The position numbers and the translations under genes were made by a program. From contig NZ_CP150901.1 of the NCBI RefSeq assembly GCF_038050405.1, positions 4,030,001-4,094,000 of the forward strand: 64,000 nt of DNA. Direction: 5' to 3'. The stretch comes from Paraburkholderia sp. IMGN_8. GTDB lineage: Bacteria; Pseudomonadota; Gammaproteobacteria; Burkholderiales; Burkholderiaceae. A model generated the notes under the pieces. It ran no database searches. It saw only the letters and a program-made list of their open reading frames with translations, and had not been told where the DNA came from. Each line of letters opens with the position of its first letter. Positions within the stretch are counted from its first letter, which is position 1. This document shows, one piece after another, positions 33,558-42,777 of this stretch.

Positions 33558-34661
33558 CTATGCCATTTCCGCTCTGAGCCAGCGCGCGAGCATTGCGTCG
33601 TCGTCCGAATGCAGTGCTTGCGCGATGCGCTGCCCGACCGCCGCGCCGAATTTATAGCCATGGCCCGAGCATGCCGAGACAACCAGCGTATTGCCGATAC
33701 GCTGCGAAAAGAAGCGGCTATCCGCGGTGAACGTGTACGCGCACGTCTTGACTTCGGTGACCGTATATTCGTCGATGCGGCCGAACGGCGGCGAGAATAG
33801 CCGGCGCAACCTGTCGCCTTCGCCGGGCGCGGCAACGCGATTGGCGTCGGGGTCGGCGGCAAGTGTCTTGTGCACGCCCGCGCCGAACTTCAGACCGACG
33901 CCGTCGATCGGCGGCAGAACGTAACCGGCGCTATCGCCGCCGATATCGACAATCGCCGGCGCGTTCGACCACGCGTCCTGCAAGTCCGCGGGCGGCTCCA
34001 TATAGGCAACCGCGTTGCGATAAGTCATCAGCTTTTCAGCGAGGGCGGGGAACAATTGCAAGGTCCAGGCGCCCGCGGTGATCACGAGCTTGTCGCCGCG
34101 AACAGTGCTGCCGTCTTCGAGTCGAACGGATGCCGTAGCCGGATCGGCGGCGAGCGCTTTTGCATGCATGCGAATCTCGGCGCCGCTCATCTTGAGCCAC
34201 GCTTTGACATCGCGTGCTATGCGTTCGCTGAAGAGCGCGCCGCCGTCATGGTCGAGGTAAGCGTAGCGAAAGGTAGCGGGGTCGAGAAACGGATAACGTT
34301 CGGCCGCTTCGCGCGCATCGAGCCGTTCGTATTCGAATTCCATCCGGTCGAGGCCGGCGCGGAACAGTTCGGCGCCGTCGCCCGCGTATTGTGAAATGCC
34401 GAGCACGCCGCAATTGGCATAGTGCGAAACGCCAAGGTCGTTCCACAGCAGATCCCAACTATCGAACGCTTCGGCGATGGTGTGTGCGTAGCCGTCGGCG
34501 TCGCCGTATGCGCGGCGGATCATCCGGTGCTGGTCGCCCGATGCGGCCAGCGGATTGGGAATCGAGCCTTGCTCGATCAGCGTAACGTCATGCCCCAACT
34601 TCACGAGCGCCCATGCCGTGCTCAAGCCCGCAATGCCCGCGCCTACGATTGTCACCCGCAT
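33558..34661 (-). CDS. FAD-dependent amine/amino-acid oxidoreductase (DAO family)
   Basis: A 367-aa flavoprotein. The ADP-binding motif VTIVGAGIAGLSTAWALVK starts at residue 3, followed by the DAO-fold and a C-terminal VVSACSGHGYKFGAAVG, typical of sarcosine oxidase/glycine oxidase relatives (monomeric sarcosine oxidase-like). It oxidises an N-methyl or alpha-amino substrate, yielding an imine and reduced flavin. The start at 34661 has GGGAGAAG upstream. It is convergent with the MocR gene. Confidence 0.85.
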   Translation of the reverse strand: MRVTIVGAGIAGLSTAWALVKLGHDVTLIEQGSIPNPLAASGDQHRMIRRAYGDADGYAHTIAEAFDSWDLLWNDLGVSHYANCGVLGISQYAGDGAELFRAGLDRMEFEYERLDAREAAERYPFLDPATFRYAYLDHDGGALFSERIARDVKAWLKMSGAEIRMHAKALAADPATASVRLEDGSTVRGDKLVITAGAWTLQLFPALAEKLMTYRNAVAYMEPPADLQDAWSNAPAIVDIGGDSAGYVLPPIDGVGLKFGAGVHKTLAADPDANRVAAPGEGDRLRRLFSPPFGRIDEYTVTEVKTCAYTFTADSRFFSQRIGNTLVVSACSGHGYKFGAAVGQRIAQALHSDDDAMLARWLRAEMA

Positions 34662-34818
34662 GACTTCTCCCCCCAAATCGGTGCGTTGGGTTCAGAGTCT
34701 AGCAGCGTGAAAATTAAGTCGGTGCGCGTTTGTGCGAATCAGCGCGCGCAAACCAGCGCGGCTTGTGCGTCGTGCAAAAGCGGTGTAAAGCAGGCGGTGG
34801 TCTCCGCGCGCCAACGTA

Positions 34819-35025
34819 TCAATGTTTTCGATTCGACGAATTCCGCAGCTGGTCGCGGACTTTCTTTGCTGCGAAGAGCGGCACGTAATCGAAGACGCGC
34901 GCGTCGATTCGATAGTCGGCCAGGGTATCGGCGTACATCTTCAAGACCGTTTCGGTGGGCGTATCGGTTTCTTCCGCGATGTTTTTCACCACTTCGTCGA
35001 CATTGGGCTCGGGCTGATGGGACAT
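34819..35025 (-). CDS. DUF3562-family small protein
   Basis: A 68-aa protein resembling the DUF3562 family of Burkholderia: VVKNIAEETDTPTETVLKMY, then a charged helical stretch and VPLFAAKKVRDQL. No enzymatic role is known. It looks entirely helical and cytoplasmic. GGAGAG precedes the ATG at good spacing. It is a single gene between the oxidase and transporter genes. Confidence 0.75.
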   Translation of the reverse strand: MSHQPEPNVDEVVKNIAEETDTPTETVLKMYADTLADYRIDARVFDYVPLFAAKKVRDQLRNSSNRKH

Positions 35026-35189
35026 GGATCTCTCCGGAGTAGGCAGGATGAACCGCGGGCGACAGGAGCTTTATTAGAGAACGTGATTCGCGTTGATGCC
35101 AATTGAATCGGTCTATCGCGTGATCTGTTCCACAGAGATTTTTGTCTTGCGGTGCCGCTAGTTCCTGCGTCGCGCCGTCATGCGAGAAA

Positions 35190-36254
35190 TCAATGTGTAT
35201 GTCGATGATGAATATCTGGGAAATGCGCGTGAGCGTGCGTGATTGGTGCATGGCGATGCGGGTGGGTGTGCGGCTCGTTGCCATCCCATGCAAAGTCATG
35301 TTCGTGCTGATGATGCGCGTCGTGGCGATGACGATGCGTGTGGTCCAGCGCGTGATGAGTGTGCGGATGTTCATGACGTTCGCGGATGTGCAGCCAGACG
35401 CCCAGCGTCATCAATGCAGCCGCGACCCAGAACATGAGCGGCGGCATGTCGGGCCACAGTACCCACGACAAGGTCACGCCGAATAGCGGCGCGACCGAGA
35501 AATAAGCGCCGGTGCGCGCGGTGCCGAGATTGCGCAATGCTACGACGAACAGCACGAGGCTCACGCCGTAGCCGGCGAAGCCGGTCAGCATTGCAAGCGC
35601 GATGGTTGCGGCCTTCGGCCATGCGGCGCCGAGGGTGAGCGCGAGCGCGACATTCACCGAACCGGCCACGAGCCCTTTGACGCACGCAATGAACATTGCA
35701 TCGTTAGCCGATACTTTGCGCGTGAGATTGTTGTCGATGGCCCAGCAGGCACACGCGGCAGCCAGCAGCAGGGTGCCGGGCGGCAGGCCGATGGCGCCCG
35801 GCTGCCACGACAATACGACCCCGCCCGCGACGATCGCGACCATGCCGAGGAACACCTGCACGTCGACGTTCTCGCGAAACACGACCCATGCGATCAGCGC
35901 GGTGAATACGCCTTCGAGATTCAGCAGCAGCGAACCGGTAGCCGCGGGCGTCGTTTGCAAACCGAGCATCAAAAGCGCCGGACCGGCGACGCCGCCAGCC
36001 GCGATCGCGCCGGCGAGCCATGGGACTTCGCGTAAAGGGAAGCGGTCGTGGCTGACGTGCTGGCCGCGGGCATGGCTTTGCAGCCGGCGCATCAGGATCA
36101 CGACGGCAAGGCCGGTGCCGCTGCCGAGGTAGAACAGGCCGGCGAGCAAAAACGGCGACAACGAGCCGAGCAGCGCCTTGGCGAGCGGCGTGGTTGCGCC
36201 GAACAGCGCGGCGGCGAGCAAAGCGGTGAAGGCTGCGTTAAAGCGGGTAGACAT
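35190..36254 (-). CDS. DMT/EamA-family transporter with His-rich C-terminal tail
   Basis: A 354-aa inner-membrane protein with ten hydrophobic segments in two EamA repeats (residues 1-290). A remarkable cytosolic tail of about 65 residues follows, containing about 25 histidines in HxH and HH clusters (HEHPHTHHALDHTHRHRHD and more). EamA proteins export amino acids or metabolites. The tail suggests binding of Zn, Ni, Co or Cu, either as a sensor or as the cargo site. The start is taken at ATG 36254; upstream residues to 36392 are not membrane-like. Confidence 0.82.
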   Translation of the reverse strand: MSTRFNAAFTALLAAALFGATTPLAKALLGSLSPFLLAGLFYLGSGTGLAVVILMRRLQSHARGQHVSHDRFPLREVPWLAGAIAAGGVAGPALLMLGLQTTPAATGSLLLNLEGVFTALIAWVVFRENVDVQVFLGMVAIVAGGVVLSWQPGAIGLPPGTLLLAAACACWAIDNNLTRKVSANDAMFIACVKGLVAGSVNVALALTLGAAWPKAATIALAMLTGFAGYGVSLVLFVVALRNLGTARTGAYFSVAPLFGVTLSWVLWPDMPPLMFWVAAALMTLGVWLHIRERHEHPHTHHALDHTHRHRHDAHHQHEHDFAWDGNEPHTHPHRHAPITHAHAHFPDIHHRHTH

Positions 36255-36298
36255 GAATTGGAAATCCGGTTGAAGCGAGCGTTGCCGACACGATAGTG

Positions 36299-37207
36299 CT
36301 ATCTGCGCGCCGGCGCCTCGGGAAATAACCGCTCCGACAGAAAATCCACGAAGGCCCGCAGTTTCGGCGACAACTGCCGGCTCGACGGCCATAGCACCGA
36401 AAACTGTCCAGCGTGCGCCAAATGGTCTTCGAGAACGGTGCGCAGCGTGCCTGCGCGGAGTGCGTCGCGCGCCAGAAAGTCCGGCATGTACGCGATGCCC
36501 AAGCTCAATTGCGCCGCCGCGCGCAGCGCCTCCATGTTATTGCAGGTCAGCGCGGTCGGAAAGCGCGCGGCCGCATCCTCGGGCAGTCCGCGAAACGCCC
36601 AGTGTTGCAGCTTGCCCGAGGTCGGAAAGCGAAAGCGCAAACATGCGTGCTTTGCCAGATCGGCCGGCGTGAGCGGCACGCCGTGCTGTTGCAAATAGGC
36701 GGGCGATGCGCACAGCACGAAGCGGAACGGCCCGAGCCGTTTGGCCATCAATTGCGAATCGGGCAGATCGCCGCTGCGAATGGCGGCGTCGAAGCCGCCT
36801 TCGATCACGTCGACGATGCGGTCGTTGAAATCCAGTTCGAGATCGACCTCGGGATAGCGTTCTGCGAACTCGGGCAGGACCGGCAGCAGGAAGCGATAGC
36901 CGATGGTCGGCAGACTTACGCGCAGCCGCCCGCGCGGCGCGGCGTTGGCTTGCAGCATCATCGACTCGGCTTCGCCGAGCGCGTCGAGAATCTGCCGGCA
37001 GCGCTCGTAGAAGCGCTCGCCGTCGCCAGTCAGGCTGACGCGCCGCGTGCTTCGCTGCAACAGCCGCACGCCGAGGTGCTGTTCGAGCCGTGCGACGCTT
37101 TTGCCCACCGCCGAAGGCGACAAGCCAAGCCGCTGCGACGCACCGACGAAACTCGACGCCTCCACGGTTTGCACGAACGCGACGATGCCGGTCAGGTTTT
37201 CCACCAT
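36299..37207 (-). CDS. LysR-family regulator
   Basis: A 302-aa LysR-type regulator. Its N-terminal winged helix-turn-helix reads GASQRLGLSPSAVGKSVARLE, then LGVRLLQRSTRRVSLT, and a substrate-binding domain starts near residue 90 (GRLRVSLPTIGYRFLLP). The pattern belongs to the AaeR/CrgA-like group. It is divergent from the MFS efflux gene with about 105 bases between the starts, the usual LysR-target arrangement. Confidence 0.9.
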   Translation of the reverse strand: MVENLTGIVAFVQTVEASSFVGASQRLGLSPSAVGKSVARLEQHLGVRLLQRSTRRVSLTGDGERFYERCRQILDALGEAESMMLQANAAPRGRLRVSLPTIGYRFLLPVLPEFAERYPEVDLELDFNDRIVDVIEGGFDAAIRSGDLPDSQLMAKRLGPFRFVLCASPAYLQQHGVPLTPADLAKHACLRFRFPTSGKLQHWAFRGLPEDAAARFPTALTCNNMEALRAAAQLSLGIAYMPDFLARDALRAGTLRTVLEDHLAHAGQFSVLWPSSRQLSPKLRAFVDFLSERLFPEAPARR

Positions 37208-37311
37208 GTATCGATTCGAGAATTGAAGTCCGGAGTGTGGCGACTTTATCAGTATTTATCGCGTTGGACTCCGCAATTAAGCTCTGGCAGATCTCCTTCT
37301 TAGGAAGCGCC

Positions 37312-38868
37312 ATGTCTGTCAGTACCGTTGCACAATGTTCTTCGACCGGCTCCGCCGTGCTGGCCGCAGTCTGCCTCGCCGCGGTGATCCTACCGCTCAG
37401 TTTCTCGGCAGGCGCGATTGCCACGCCGGCGATCGGCCGCGCCCTCGGCGGCGGGCCGGTCGCGCTCAACTGGATCACCAACGCTTTCATGCTCGCGTTC
37501 GGCAGTTGCCTGATGGCTGCGGGCACGCTCGCGGACCGTTTCGGGCGGCGCCGCGTGTTCATGGCCGGCGTCGCGGCGTTTGCCATGATTTCGACCTTGC
37601 TCGCGCTCGCGCCGGGCATCGTCTGGCTGGATCTGCTGCGCGCGGCGCAAGGCGTGGCGGCGGCTGCCGCGCTGGCGGGCGGCTCGGCGGCACTGGCGCA
37701 GGAATTCGACGGTCACGCGCGCACGCACGCGTTCAGCCTGCTCGGCACGACCTTCGGCGTGGGCCTGGCGTTCGGGCCGGTGCTGGCCGGCGGCTTGCTC
37801 GAAGTCTTCGGCTGGCGCGCCGTGTTCGTGTCGACGGCGCTGCTCGGCGCCGTGTCGCTGTTGCTCGCTGCGCCGCGGATGCGCGAAACGCGCGATCCGG
37901 CTGCGGCCTGCGTGGACTGGCCGGGCATCGTCAGCTTTACGGCGATGCTGGCGCTCTTTACCGTCGCGATTCTTGAAGCGCCGGAAATCGGCTGGCGGCA
38001 TCCGGCGATCTGGGCGTTATTTGTGGCGGCAGCGGTCGCGCTGACCTCGTTCATCGTGATCGAACGGCGCACCGCGCGGCCGATGCTCGACCTTTCGTTG
38101 TTTCGCTATCCGCGCTTTATCGGCGTGCAATTGCTGCCGATTGCGACCTGCTATTGCTTTGTCGTGCTGCTGGTGCTGCTGCCGATCCGCTTCGTCGGTA
38201 TCGAAGGACATGCGCCGCTCGCGGCGGGTCTGATGATGATCGCGCTGTCGGCACCGATGCTGGTGATGCCGATGCTGGCGGTGCGCTTGAGCCGCCACGC
38301 GTCGGCGGGATGGATTTCGGGCGTCGGCTTGCTGGTGGCCGCCGCAGGGCTGCTGTGGCTCGGCGACATACCGACGGGCGCCGTGCCGGCAGCGATTTTG
38401 CCGCCGATGGTGCTGATCGGTATCGGCGCGGGGCTGCCTTGGGGCTTGATGGATGGCTTGTCGGTCAGCGTGGTGCCGAAGGCGCGCGCCGGTATGGCGA
38501 CCGGCATTTTCAGCACGACGCGCGTCGCCGGGGAAGGGCTGGCGCTGGCGATGGTCAGCGCGACGCTGGCCGGCATCACGGCGCTCCGGCTCGCGCCGGC
38601 AGGCAGCGCGGCGACTGACGCCGGCGTCGTCTCACGCGCGGCCGAGCGGCTTGCAACCGGCAACCTGCACGGCGCGGCGGCGCTGCTGCCAGGCATGCCG
38701 CTCGCGCTGCTCCAGCAGCAGTATTCGGAAGCCTTCCGCCTGCTGACTTACGGGCTGGCTGCCATTACAGTGCTAGCCGCGCTGGCGACGCTGCGTTATC
38801 TCGGCGCGGACGCCGTTGCCCGCGACACGCAGTCGGCGCCCATCGCTCCCGCCTGCGACGACGTCTAG
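37312..38868 (+). CDS. MFS efflux transporter, DHA2-like (14 TM)
   Basis: A 518-aa major facilitator with about 14 hydrophobic segments. The loop after segment 2 carries GTLADRFGRRRVFMAG (motif A), and the region near residue 145 GTTFGVGLAFGPVLAGGLLE matches the drug:H+ antiporter motif C. It is probably a drug or metabolite exporter controlled by the divergent LysR protein. The start at 37312 has AGGAAG upstream. The open frame extending to 37090 lies within the lysR gene and is rejected. Confidence 0.88.
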   Translation: MSVSTVAQCSSTGSAVLAAVCLAAVILPLSFSAGAIATPAIGRALGGGPVALNWITNAFMLAFGSCLMAAGTLADRFGRRRVFMAGVAAFAMISTLLALAPGIVWLDLLRAAQGVAAAAALAGGSAALAQEFDGHARTHAFSLLGTTFGVGLAFGPVLAGGLLEVFGWRAVFVSTALLGAVSLLLAAPRMRETRDPAAACVDWPGIVSFTAMLALFTVAILEAPEIGWRHPAIWALFVAAAVALTSFIVIERRTARPMLDLSLFRYPRFIGVQLLPIATCYCFVVLLVLLPIRFVGIEGHAPLAAGLMMIALSAPMLVMPMLAVRLSRHASAGWISGVGLLVAAAGLLWLGDIPTGAVPAAILPPMVLIGIGAGLPWGLMDGLSVSVVPKARAGMATGIFSTTRVAGEGLALAMVSATLAGITALRLAPAGSAATDAGVVSRAAERLATGNLHGAAALLPGMPLALLQQQYSEAFRLLTYGLAAITVLAALATLRYLGADAVARDTQSAPIAPACDDV

Positions 38869-39026
38869 CCGCCGCGGGCGCCGGCTGAAACCAGCGACGA
38901 TTGCTGATAACGCTGTGAACACGGCCGGCTGTTCGATGGCGTGATCCGCTGCGGCATGCGTCGGTTGAAGCGCCAGCGGTTGCGCGACAAAGCGGTCGAC
39001 AACAGCGCTGTGGTTGACCAGGCACC

Positions 39027-39632
39027 GTGTACGGCGTAAACGTACAGGATCACGTACAGCATCGCCGCCAACGCCCGGGTGGGCCTACGATAACGCGTCC
39101 GTTTTTCACGATCGGTCATTCCACGCGTCCGCTGCGCGAGTTCGTCGATTTGCTCGAAGCATCGGAGATCGAAACGCTGGTGGACGTGCGCAGCATTCCA
39201 CGCTCGCGCACCAATCCGCAATTCAATCGCGATACGCTGCCGGGCTCGCTCGCACCTGCGCATATCGACTACCTTCACCTGAGCGAACTGGGTGGCCGCC
39301 GCAGCCATCACAAAGGCGATGCGCCGTCGCCGAACGGTTACTGGACGCATCCCGCGTTTTGCAACTACGCCGACTACGCGACGACGGCCGCATTTCAGGA
39401 AGGCCTCGCACGCCTGCTCGACCTCGGCCACCGCCGCCGTTGCGCGATCATGTGTTCGGAAGCGGTATGGTGGCGTTGCCACCGGCGTATCATCGCCGAC
39501 TATTTGTTGCTGCGCGGCGAGACCGTGTTGCACATCATGGATACGCACCACACCAACCCCGCAACGATGACGCCAGGCGCACGAGCGCAACCCGGTGGCA
39601 CCTTGATTTATCCACCGGAAACCGAGTCCTGA
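39027..39632 (+). CDS. DUF488 family protein
   Basis: A 201-aa protein with the DUF488 signature: FFTIGHSTRPLREFVDLLE near residue 26, VDVRSIPRSRTNPQFN near residue 52, and CAIMCSEAVWWRCHRRIIA near residue 139 (conserved CSE/CHR). The family is often found near DNA repair or stress genes, with no defined activity. The only in-frame start is GTG 39027, giving about 20 non-conserved residues first. It ends 15 bases before the uracil-DNA-glycosylase-family gene, so the two are probably co-transcribed. Confidence 0.8.
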   Translation: MYGVNVQDHVQHRRQRPGGPTITRPFFTIGHSTRPLREFVDLLEASEIETLVDVRSIPRSRTNPQFNRDTLPGSLAPAHIDYLHLSELGGRRSHHKGDAPSPNGYWTHPAFCNYADYATTAAFQEGLARLLDLGHRRRCAIMCSEAVWWRCHRRIIADYLLLRGETVLHIMDTHHTNPATMTPGARAQPGGTLIYPPETES

Positions 39633-39647
39633 TCTCTGCGACATTGC

Positions 39648-40247
39648 ATGAACGCCAGAAAACTCGCTTCACTGAATACGCTGTTGCGCGAGATCCGCGC
39701 CTGTACGATCTGCGCGCCGATGCTGCCGCATGCGCCGCGGCCGGTCGTTGCGGCGTCCGCTGATTCGCGCATTCTGATCATCGGCCAGGCGCCCGGCGCG
39801 CGCGTGCATGCTTCGGGCATTCCATGGAGCGATGCGAGCGGTGCGCGCCTGCGCAACTGGCTCGATGTCTCGGATGAGACTTTCTACGACGAGTCGAAAT
39901 TCGCGATCGTGCCGATGGGTTTCTGCTATCCGGGCAAAGGCGCAAGCGGGGATTTGCCACCGCGGCCCGAGTGTGCCGCGCATTGGCATCAGACCTTGCT
40001 GGCGCAGTTACGCGACGTACGACTCACGTTGCTGATCGGGCAATACGCGCAACGCTTCGGTCTCGGCGACGGGTTTGGGCCGACGCTAACCGATACGCTA
40101 CTGCGTTGGCGCGAGTATGGGCCGAACGTCATGCCGCTGCCGCATCCATCGCCGCGCAATGTCGCGTGGTTCAAGCGCAATTCGTGGTTCGAAGCAGAGA
40201 TGTTGCCGACGCTGCGGGAGCGGGTAGAGGCGGCGTTGAACGGGTGA
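39648..40247 (+). CDS. Uracil-DNA glycosylase superfamily protein
   Basis: A 199-aa protein with the UDG fold. An N-terminal Cys pair region (RACTICAPMLP) precedes ILIIGQAPGARVHASGIPW (motif A region, near residue 43), and the leucine-loop motif is LPHPSPRN near residue 165. This group removes or binds damaged bases; catalytic activity is not certain because the motif A polar residue differs from classical UDGs. It lies directly after the DUF488 gene, suggesting a shared nucleic-acid-related role. Confidence 0.8.
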   Translation: MNARKLASLNTLLREIRACTICAPMLPHAPRPVVAASADSRILIIGQAPGARVHASGIPWSDASGARLRNWLDVSDETFYDESKFAIVPMGFCYPGKGASGDLPPRPECAAHWHQTLLAQLRDVRLTLLIGQYAQRFGLGDGFGPTLTDTLLRWREYGPNVMPLPHPSPRNVAWFKRNSWFEAEMLPTLRERVEAALNG

Positions 40248-40472
40248 TTTCATCTCGCGTCATTTACTCCGCTTCCGCTGCCAGGTTATCGCCCCCGGCA
40301 TGTCGCGCCACGCGCGTACGAAATAAACCGAAATATCCATTTAAGCGTCTGACGGAATAAAACGGCACACTAATACGTATGCCTTATGCCGGCGGCGCAA
40401 TCACACATGCGTCGGCATGGCCATATTTCAAACAGCTTTCGCAGAAACGCCTTCTTGCCGACGGAACCACCA

Positions 40473-41072
40473 ATGAACACCCACGCCGACACCCTTACCG
40501 ATTCAACCGGCACTCCCCTGCCATCGCGCTACACCCGCACCGCGATGCTGTTGCACTGGCTGATCGCGCTACTGATGATCGGCAACGTCGTGCTCGGCCT
40601 GAGCGCCGACTCATTGCCCGACGACTGGGTGCGTCCGGTGGTCGATACCCACAAATCGATCGGTATCACGGTGCTCGGTCTCGCGCTCATGCGCATCTTG
40701 TGGCGCGTGTCGCACAAGTCGCCACCGTTGCCGCGCGAATTTCCGTCGTGGGAAAAGATTGCCGCGCACATCGCGCATTTTCTGCTGTATCTGCTGATGA
40801 TCGCGCTGCCGCTGTCCGGCTGGCTTCACGATTCGGCCTGGAAAGACGCAGCGACCCATCCCATGCGCCTGTTCAACCTGTTTCCGTGGCCGCGCATCGG
40901 CTATGTGATGAGTCTCGATCCGACGCTCAAGGAGACCTTGCACGACCGCTTCGGCGCGCTGCATACGTGGCTCGGTTACGCGCTGTATGCGTTGCTGGCG
41001 ATGCATATCGGTGGCGCGTTGAAACACCAATGGATCGATCGCAAGTCGGTTCTCAAGCGCATGGTGCCGTAA
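40473..41072 (+). CDS. Cytochrome b561
   Basis: A 199-aa inner-membrane dihaem cytochrome with four hydrophobic helices. Candidate haem-ligand histidines are in MLLHWLIAL, DTHKSIG, HIAHFLLY and LGYALYALLAMHIGGALKH. It probably passes electrons between quinone and a periplasmic acceptor or superoxide, as E. coli CybB does. The start MNTHADTL at 40473 is preferred over the frame to 40386. The next gene in the same direction is a glycosyltransferase, about 60 bases away. Confidence 0.88.
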   Translation: MNTHADTLTDSTGTPLPSRYTRTAMLLHWLIALLMIGNVVLGLSADSLPDDWVRPVVDTHKSIGITVLGLALMRILWRVSHKSPPLPREFPSWEKIAAHIAHFLLYLLMIALPLSGWLHDSAWKDAATHPMRLFNLFPWPRIGYVMSLDPTLKETLHDRFGALHTWLGYALYALLAMHIGGALKHQWIDRKSVLKRMVP

Positions 41073-41131
41073 GCGCCGCGGCCAACACGCCCAATCTTTT
41101 AACCGCACTTTCGACGGACTCAGCCGTTATT

Positions 41132-42583
41132 TTGAAGAAAACTCTGGACCAGGCGCTCGCTCTCGCATCGCCACGCATTCTGCCGCGTCCCGCTACGCTG
41201 TCGAGCACGCTGATTCATGTCAGCGTCGTTGCGTTGTGGCTGTTGCTGTTCGCGCGCGCGTTCTTTCTGCAAGGCGTAGTGGCGTGGTCGACTGGCATTG
41301 CGTACGTGGTGTACGACACCTTGCTGCTCGCGTTCGTCACGTTGAAAACGCTGCCGCTGATGCGTCCCACGCCGCCGCTCGAACCCGACTTCGACCAGCG
41401 CGATTTGCCGAGCATGGGCGTGATCGTCGCGTCGCATAACGAGGCGGCGGTGTTGCCGGTGACGCTCGCCGCGCTTTTGCGTCAGACGCACGGTCCGGCG
41501 CAAATCGTGATCGCCGACGACGGTTCCACCGATCACACCGGCGAACTGCTCACCGAACGCTTTGGACTCACTGCCGCAGCCGAAGGCGTACTGAGCGCGC
41601 CGAGTTTGCTTTACCCGAATCTCTACTGGCTGCGTGTGCCGCACGCGGGCAAGGCGCGTGCACTGAACGCCGCGATCGCGATCATGACGACCGACACGGT
41701 GATGACCGTCGACGCCGACACGCTGCTCGACGACGACGCCACCTACGCGATGCGTGCTGCCTTCGCCGGCGAACCGAAGCTGGTCGCGGCGGCGGGCATT
41801 CTGGTGCCGGTCTGCGGCAAGTCGGTTTCGGGCCGCGTATTCCAGTGGTTCCAGACCTACGAGTACATGCGCAACTTCATCGCCCGCTTTGCGTGGATGC
41901 GCGCCGACAGTCTTCTGCTGATCTCGGGCGCGTTCGCGTCGTTCAAGCGCGACGCGCTAGTCGACGTGGGCGGCTTCGATCCTCAATGTCTGGTGGAAGA
42001 CTACGAACTGATTCATCGTCTGCGCCGCTATTCGGTCGATCACGGCCTCGACTGGGACGTGCGCGTGGTCGGCAACGCGCATGCGCATACCGACGCGCCA
42101 GGCAACCTCAGCAGTTTCCTGCGGCAGCGCCGCCGCTGGTTTGCGGGCTTCCTGCAGACGCAGTACTGGAATCGGGACATGACCGGCAATCCGCGCTACG
42201 GCACGCTCGGCATGCTGATGCTGCCGGTCAAGGCGATCGATACGATGCAGCCGATCTACGGACTGACCGCGTTCGCACTGCTGCTCGGGTTTCTGTTCGG
42301 CAGGCATGGCGCGATCGTCGTGTCGATTTTCAGCGTGATCGGTCTGAAAACCGCGATCGATCTCGCGTTTTATCTGTGGTGCATCCACCTGTACCGCCGC
42401 TGGACCGGCGAGCGCACCGGCTCGAGTTTGCGGATGGCTGTCCTCGCGGCGATCGCCGAGCCGTTCACGTTCCAGCTGGTGCGTCATGTCGGCGCACTGC
42501 TCGGTTGGCTGCATTTCCTGCGCGGCGGACGCTCGTGGGGCGTGCAACGTCGCTCGGGCCTCGTGGCGCGCGACGAAAGTTAG
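41132..42583 (+). CDS. Membrane glycosyltransferase family 2
   Basis: A protein of about 483 aa with two N-terminal hydrophobic segments and a GT-A domain: VIVASHNEAAVLPV near residue 93, IADDGSTDHTG near residue 128, VDADTLLDDDA near residue 193 and the processive-type RQRRRWFAGF near residue 333. Four C-terminal hydrophobic segments follow. It resembles poly-GlcNAc/cellulose-type synthases. The start is uncertain: no ATG exists near the domain edge. TTG 41132 (MKKTLDQAL) is my choice, and the frame is open far upstream through the cytochrome gene. Confidence 0.78.
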   Translation: MKKTLDQALALASPRILPRPATLSSTLIHVSVVALWLLLFARAFFLQGVVAWSTGIAYVVYDTLLLAFVTLKTLPLMRPTPPLEPDFDQRDLPSMGVIVASHNEAAVLPVTLAALLRQTHGPAQIVIADDGSTDHTGELLTERFGLTAAAEGVLSAPSLLYPNLYWLRVPHAGKARALNAAIAIMTTDTVMTVDADTLLDDDATYAMRAAFAGEPKLVAAAGILVPVCGKSVSGRVFQWFQTYEYMRNFIARFAWMRADSLLLISGAFASFKRDALVDVGGFDPQCLVEDYELIHRLRRYSVDHGLDWDVRVVGNAHAHTDAPGNLSSFLRQRRRWFAGFLQTQYWNRDMTGNPRYGTLGMLMLPVKAIDTMQPIYGLTAFALLLGFLFGRHGAIVVSIFSVIGLKTAIDLAFYLWCIHLYRRWTGERTGSSLRMAVLAAIAEPFTFQLVRHVGALLGWLHFLRGGRSWGVQRRSGLVARDES

Positions 42584-42777
42584 CGGCGGATAGCCTCCTC
42601 CGTTGACGCGCCAGGGCGTCGGCCTGGCGCGATTGTGGCGAGGGGCGGTGGCGAACGGCATGTAAGGGTGAGCGGCAGTCCCGACCCACTGCTGGTTCGA
42701 GTAGACTGTGCGACGACGTCGGCCGCTATTTGCAGCGGCGGTGACACCCATTCCGCTCGTGCACGGAGACTCCACCT

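Noticed and set aside
37090..37311. N-terminal extension of the DHA2 transporter frame
   Set aside because: It lies within the divergent lysR gene, and the hydrophobic protein clearly starts at the ATG at 37312 with a ribosome-binding site.
42607..42631. CGCGCCAGG/CCTGGCGCG hairpin after the glycosyltransferase gene
   Set aside because: It is a good stem but has no T run, so I did not call it a terminator.
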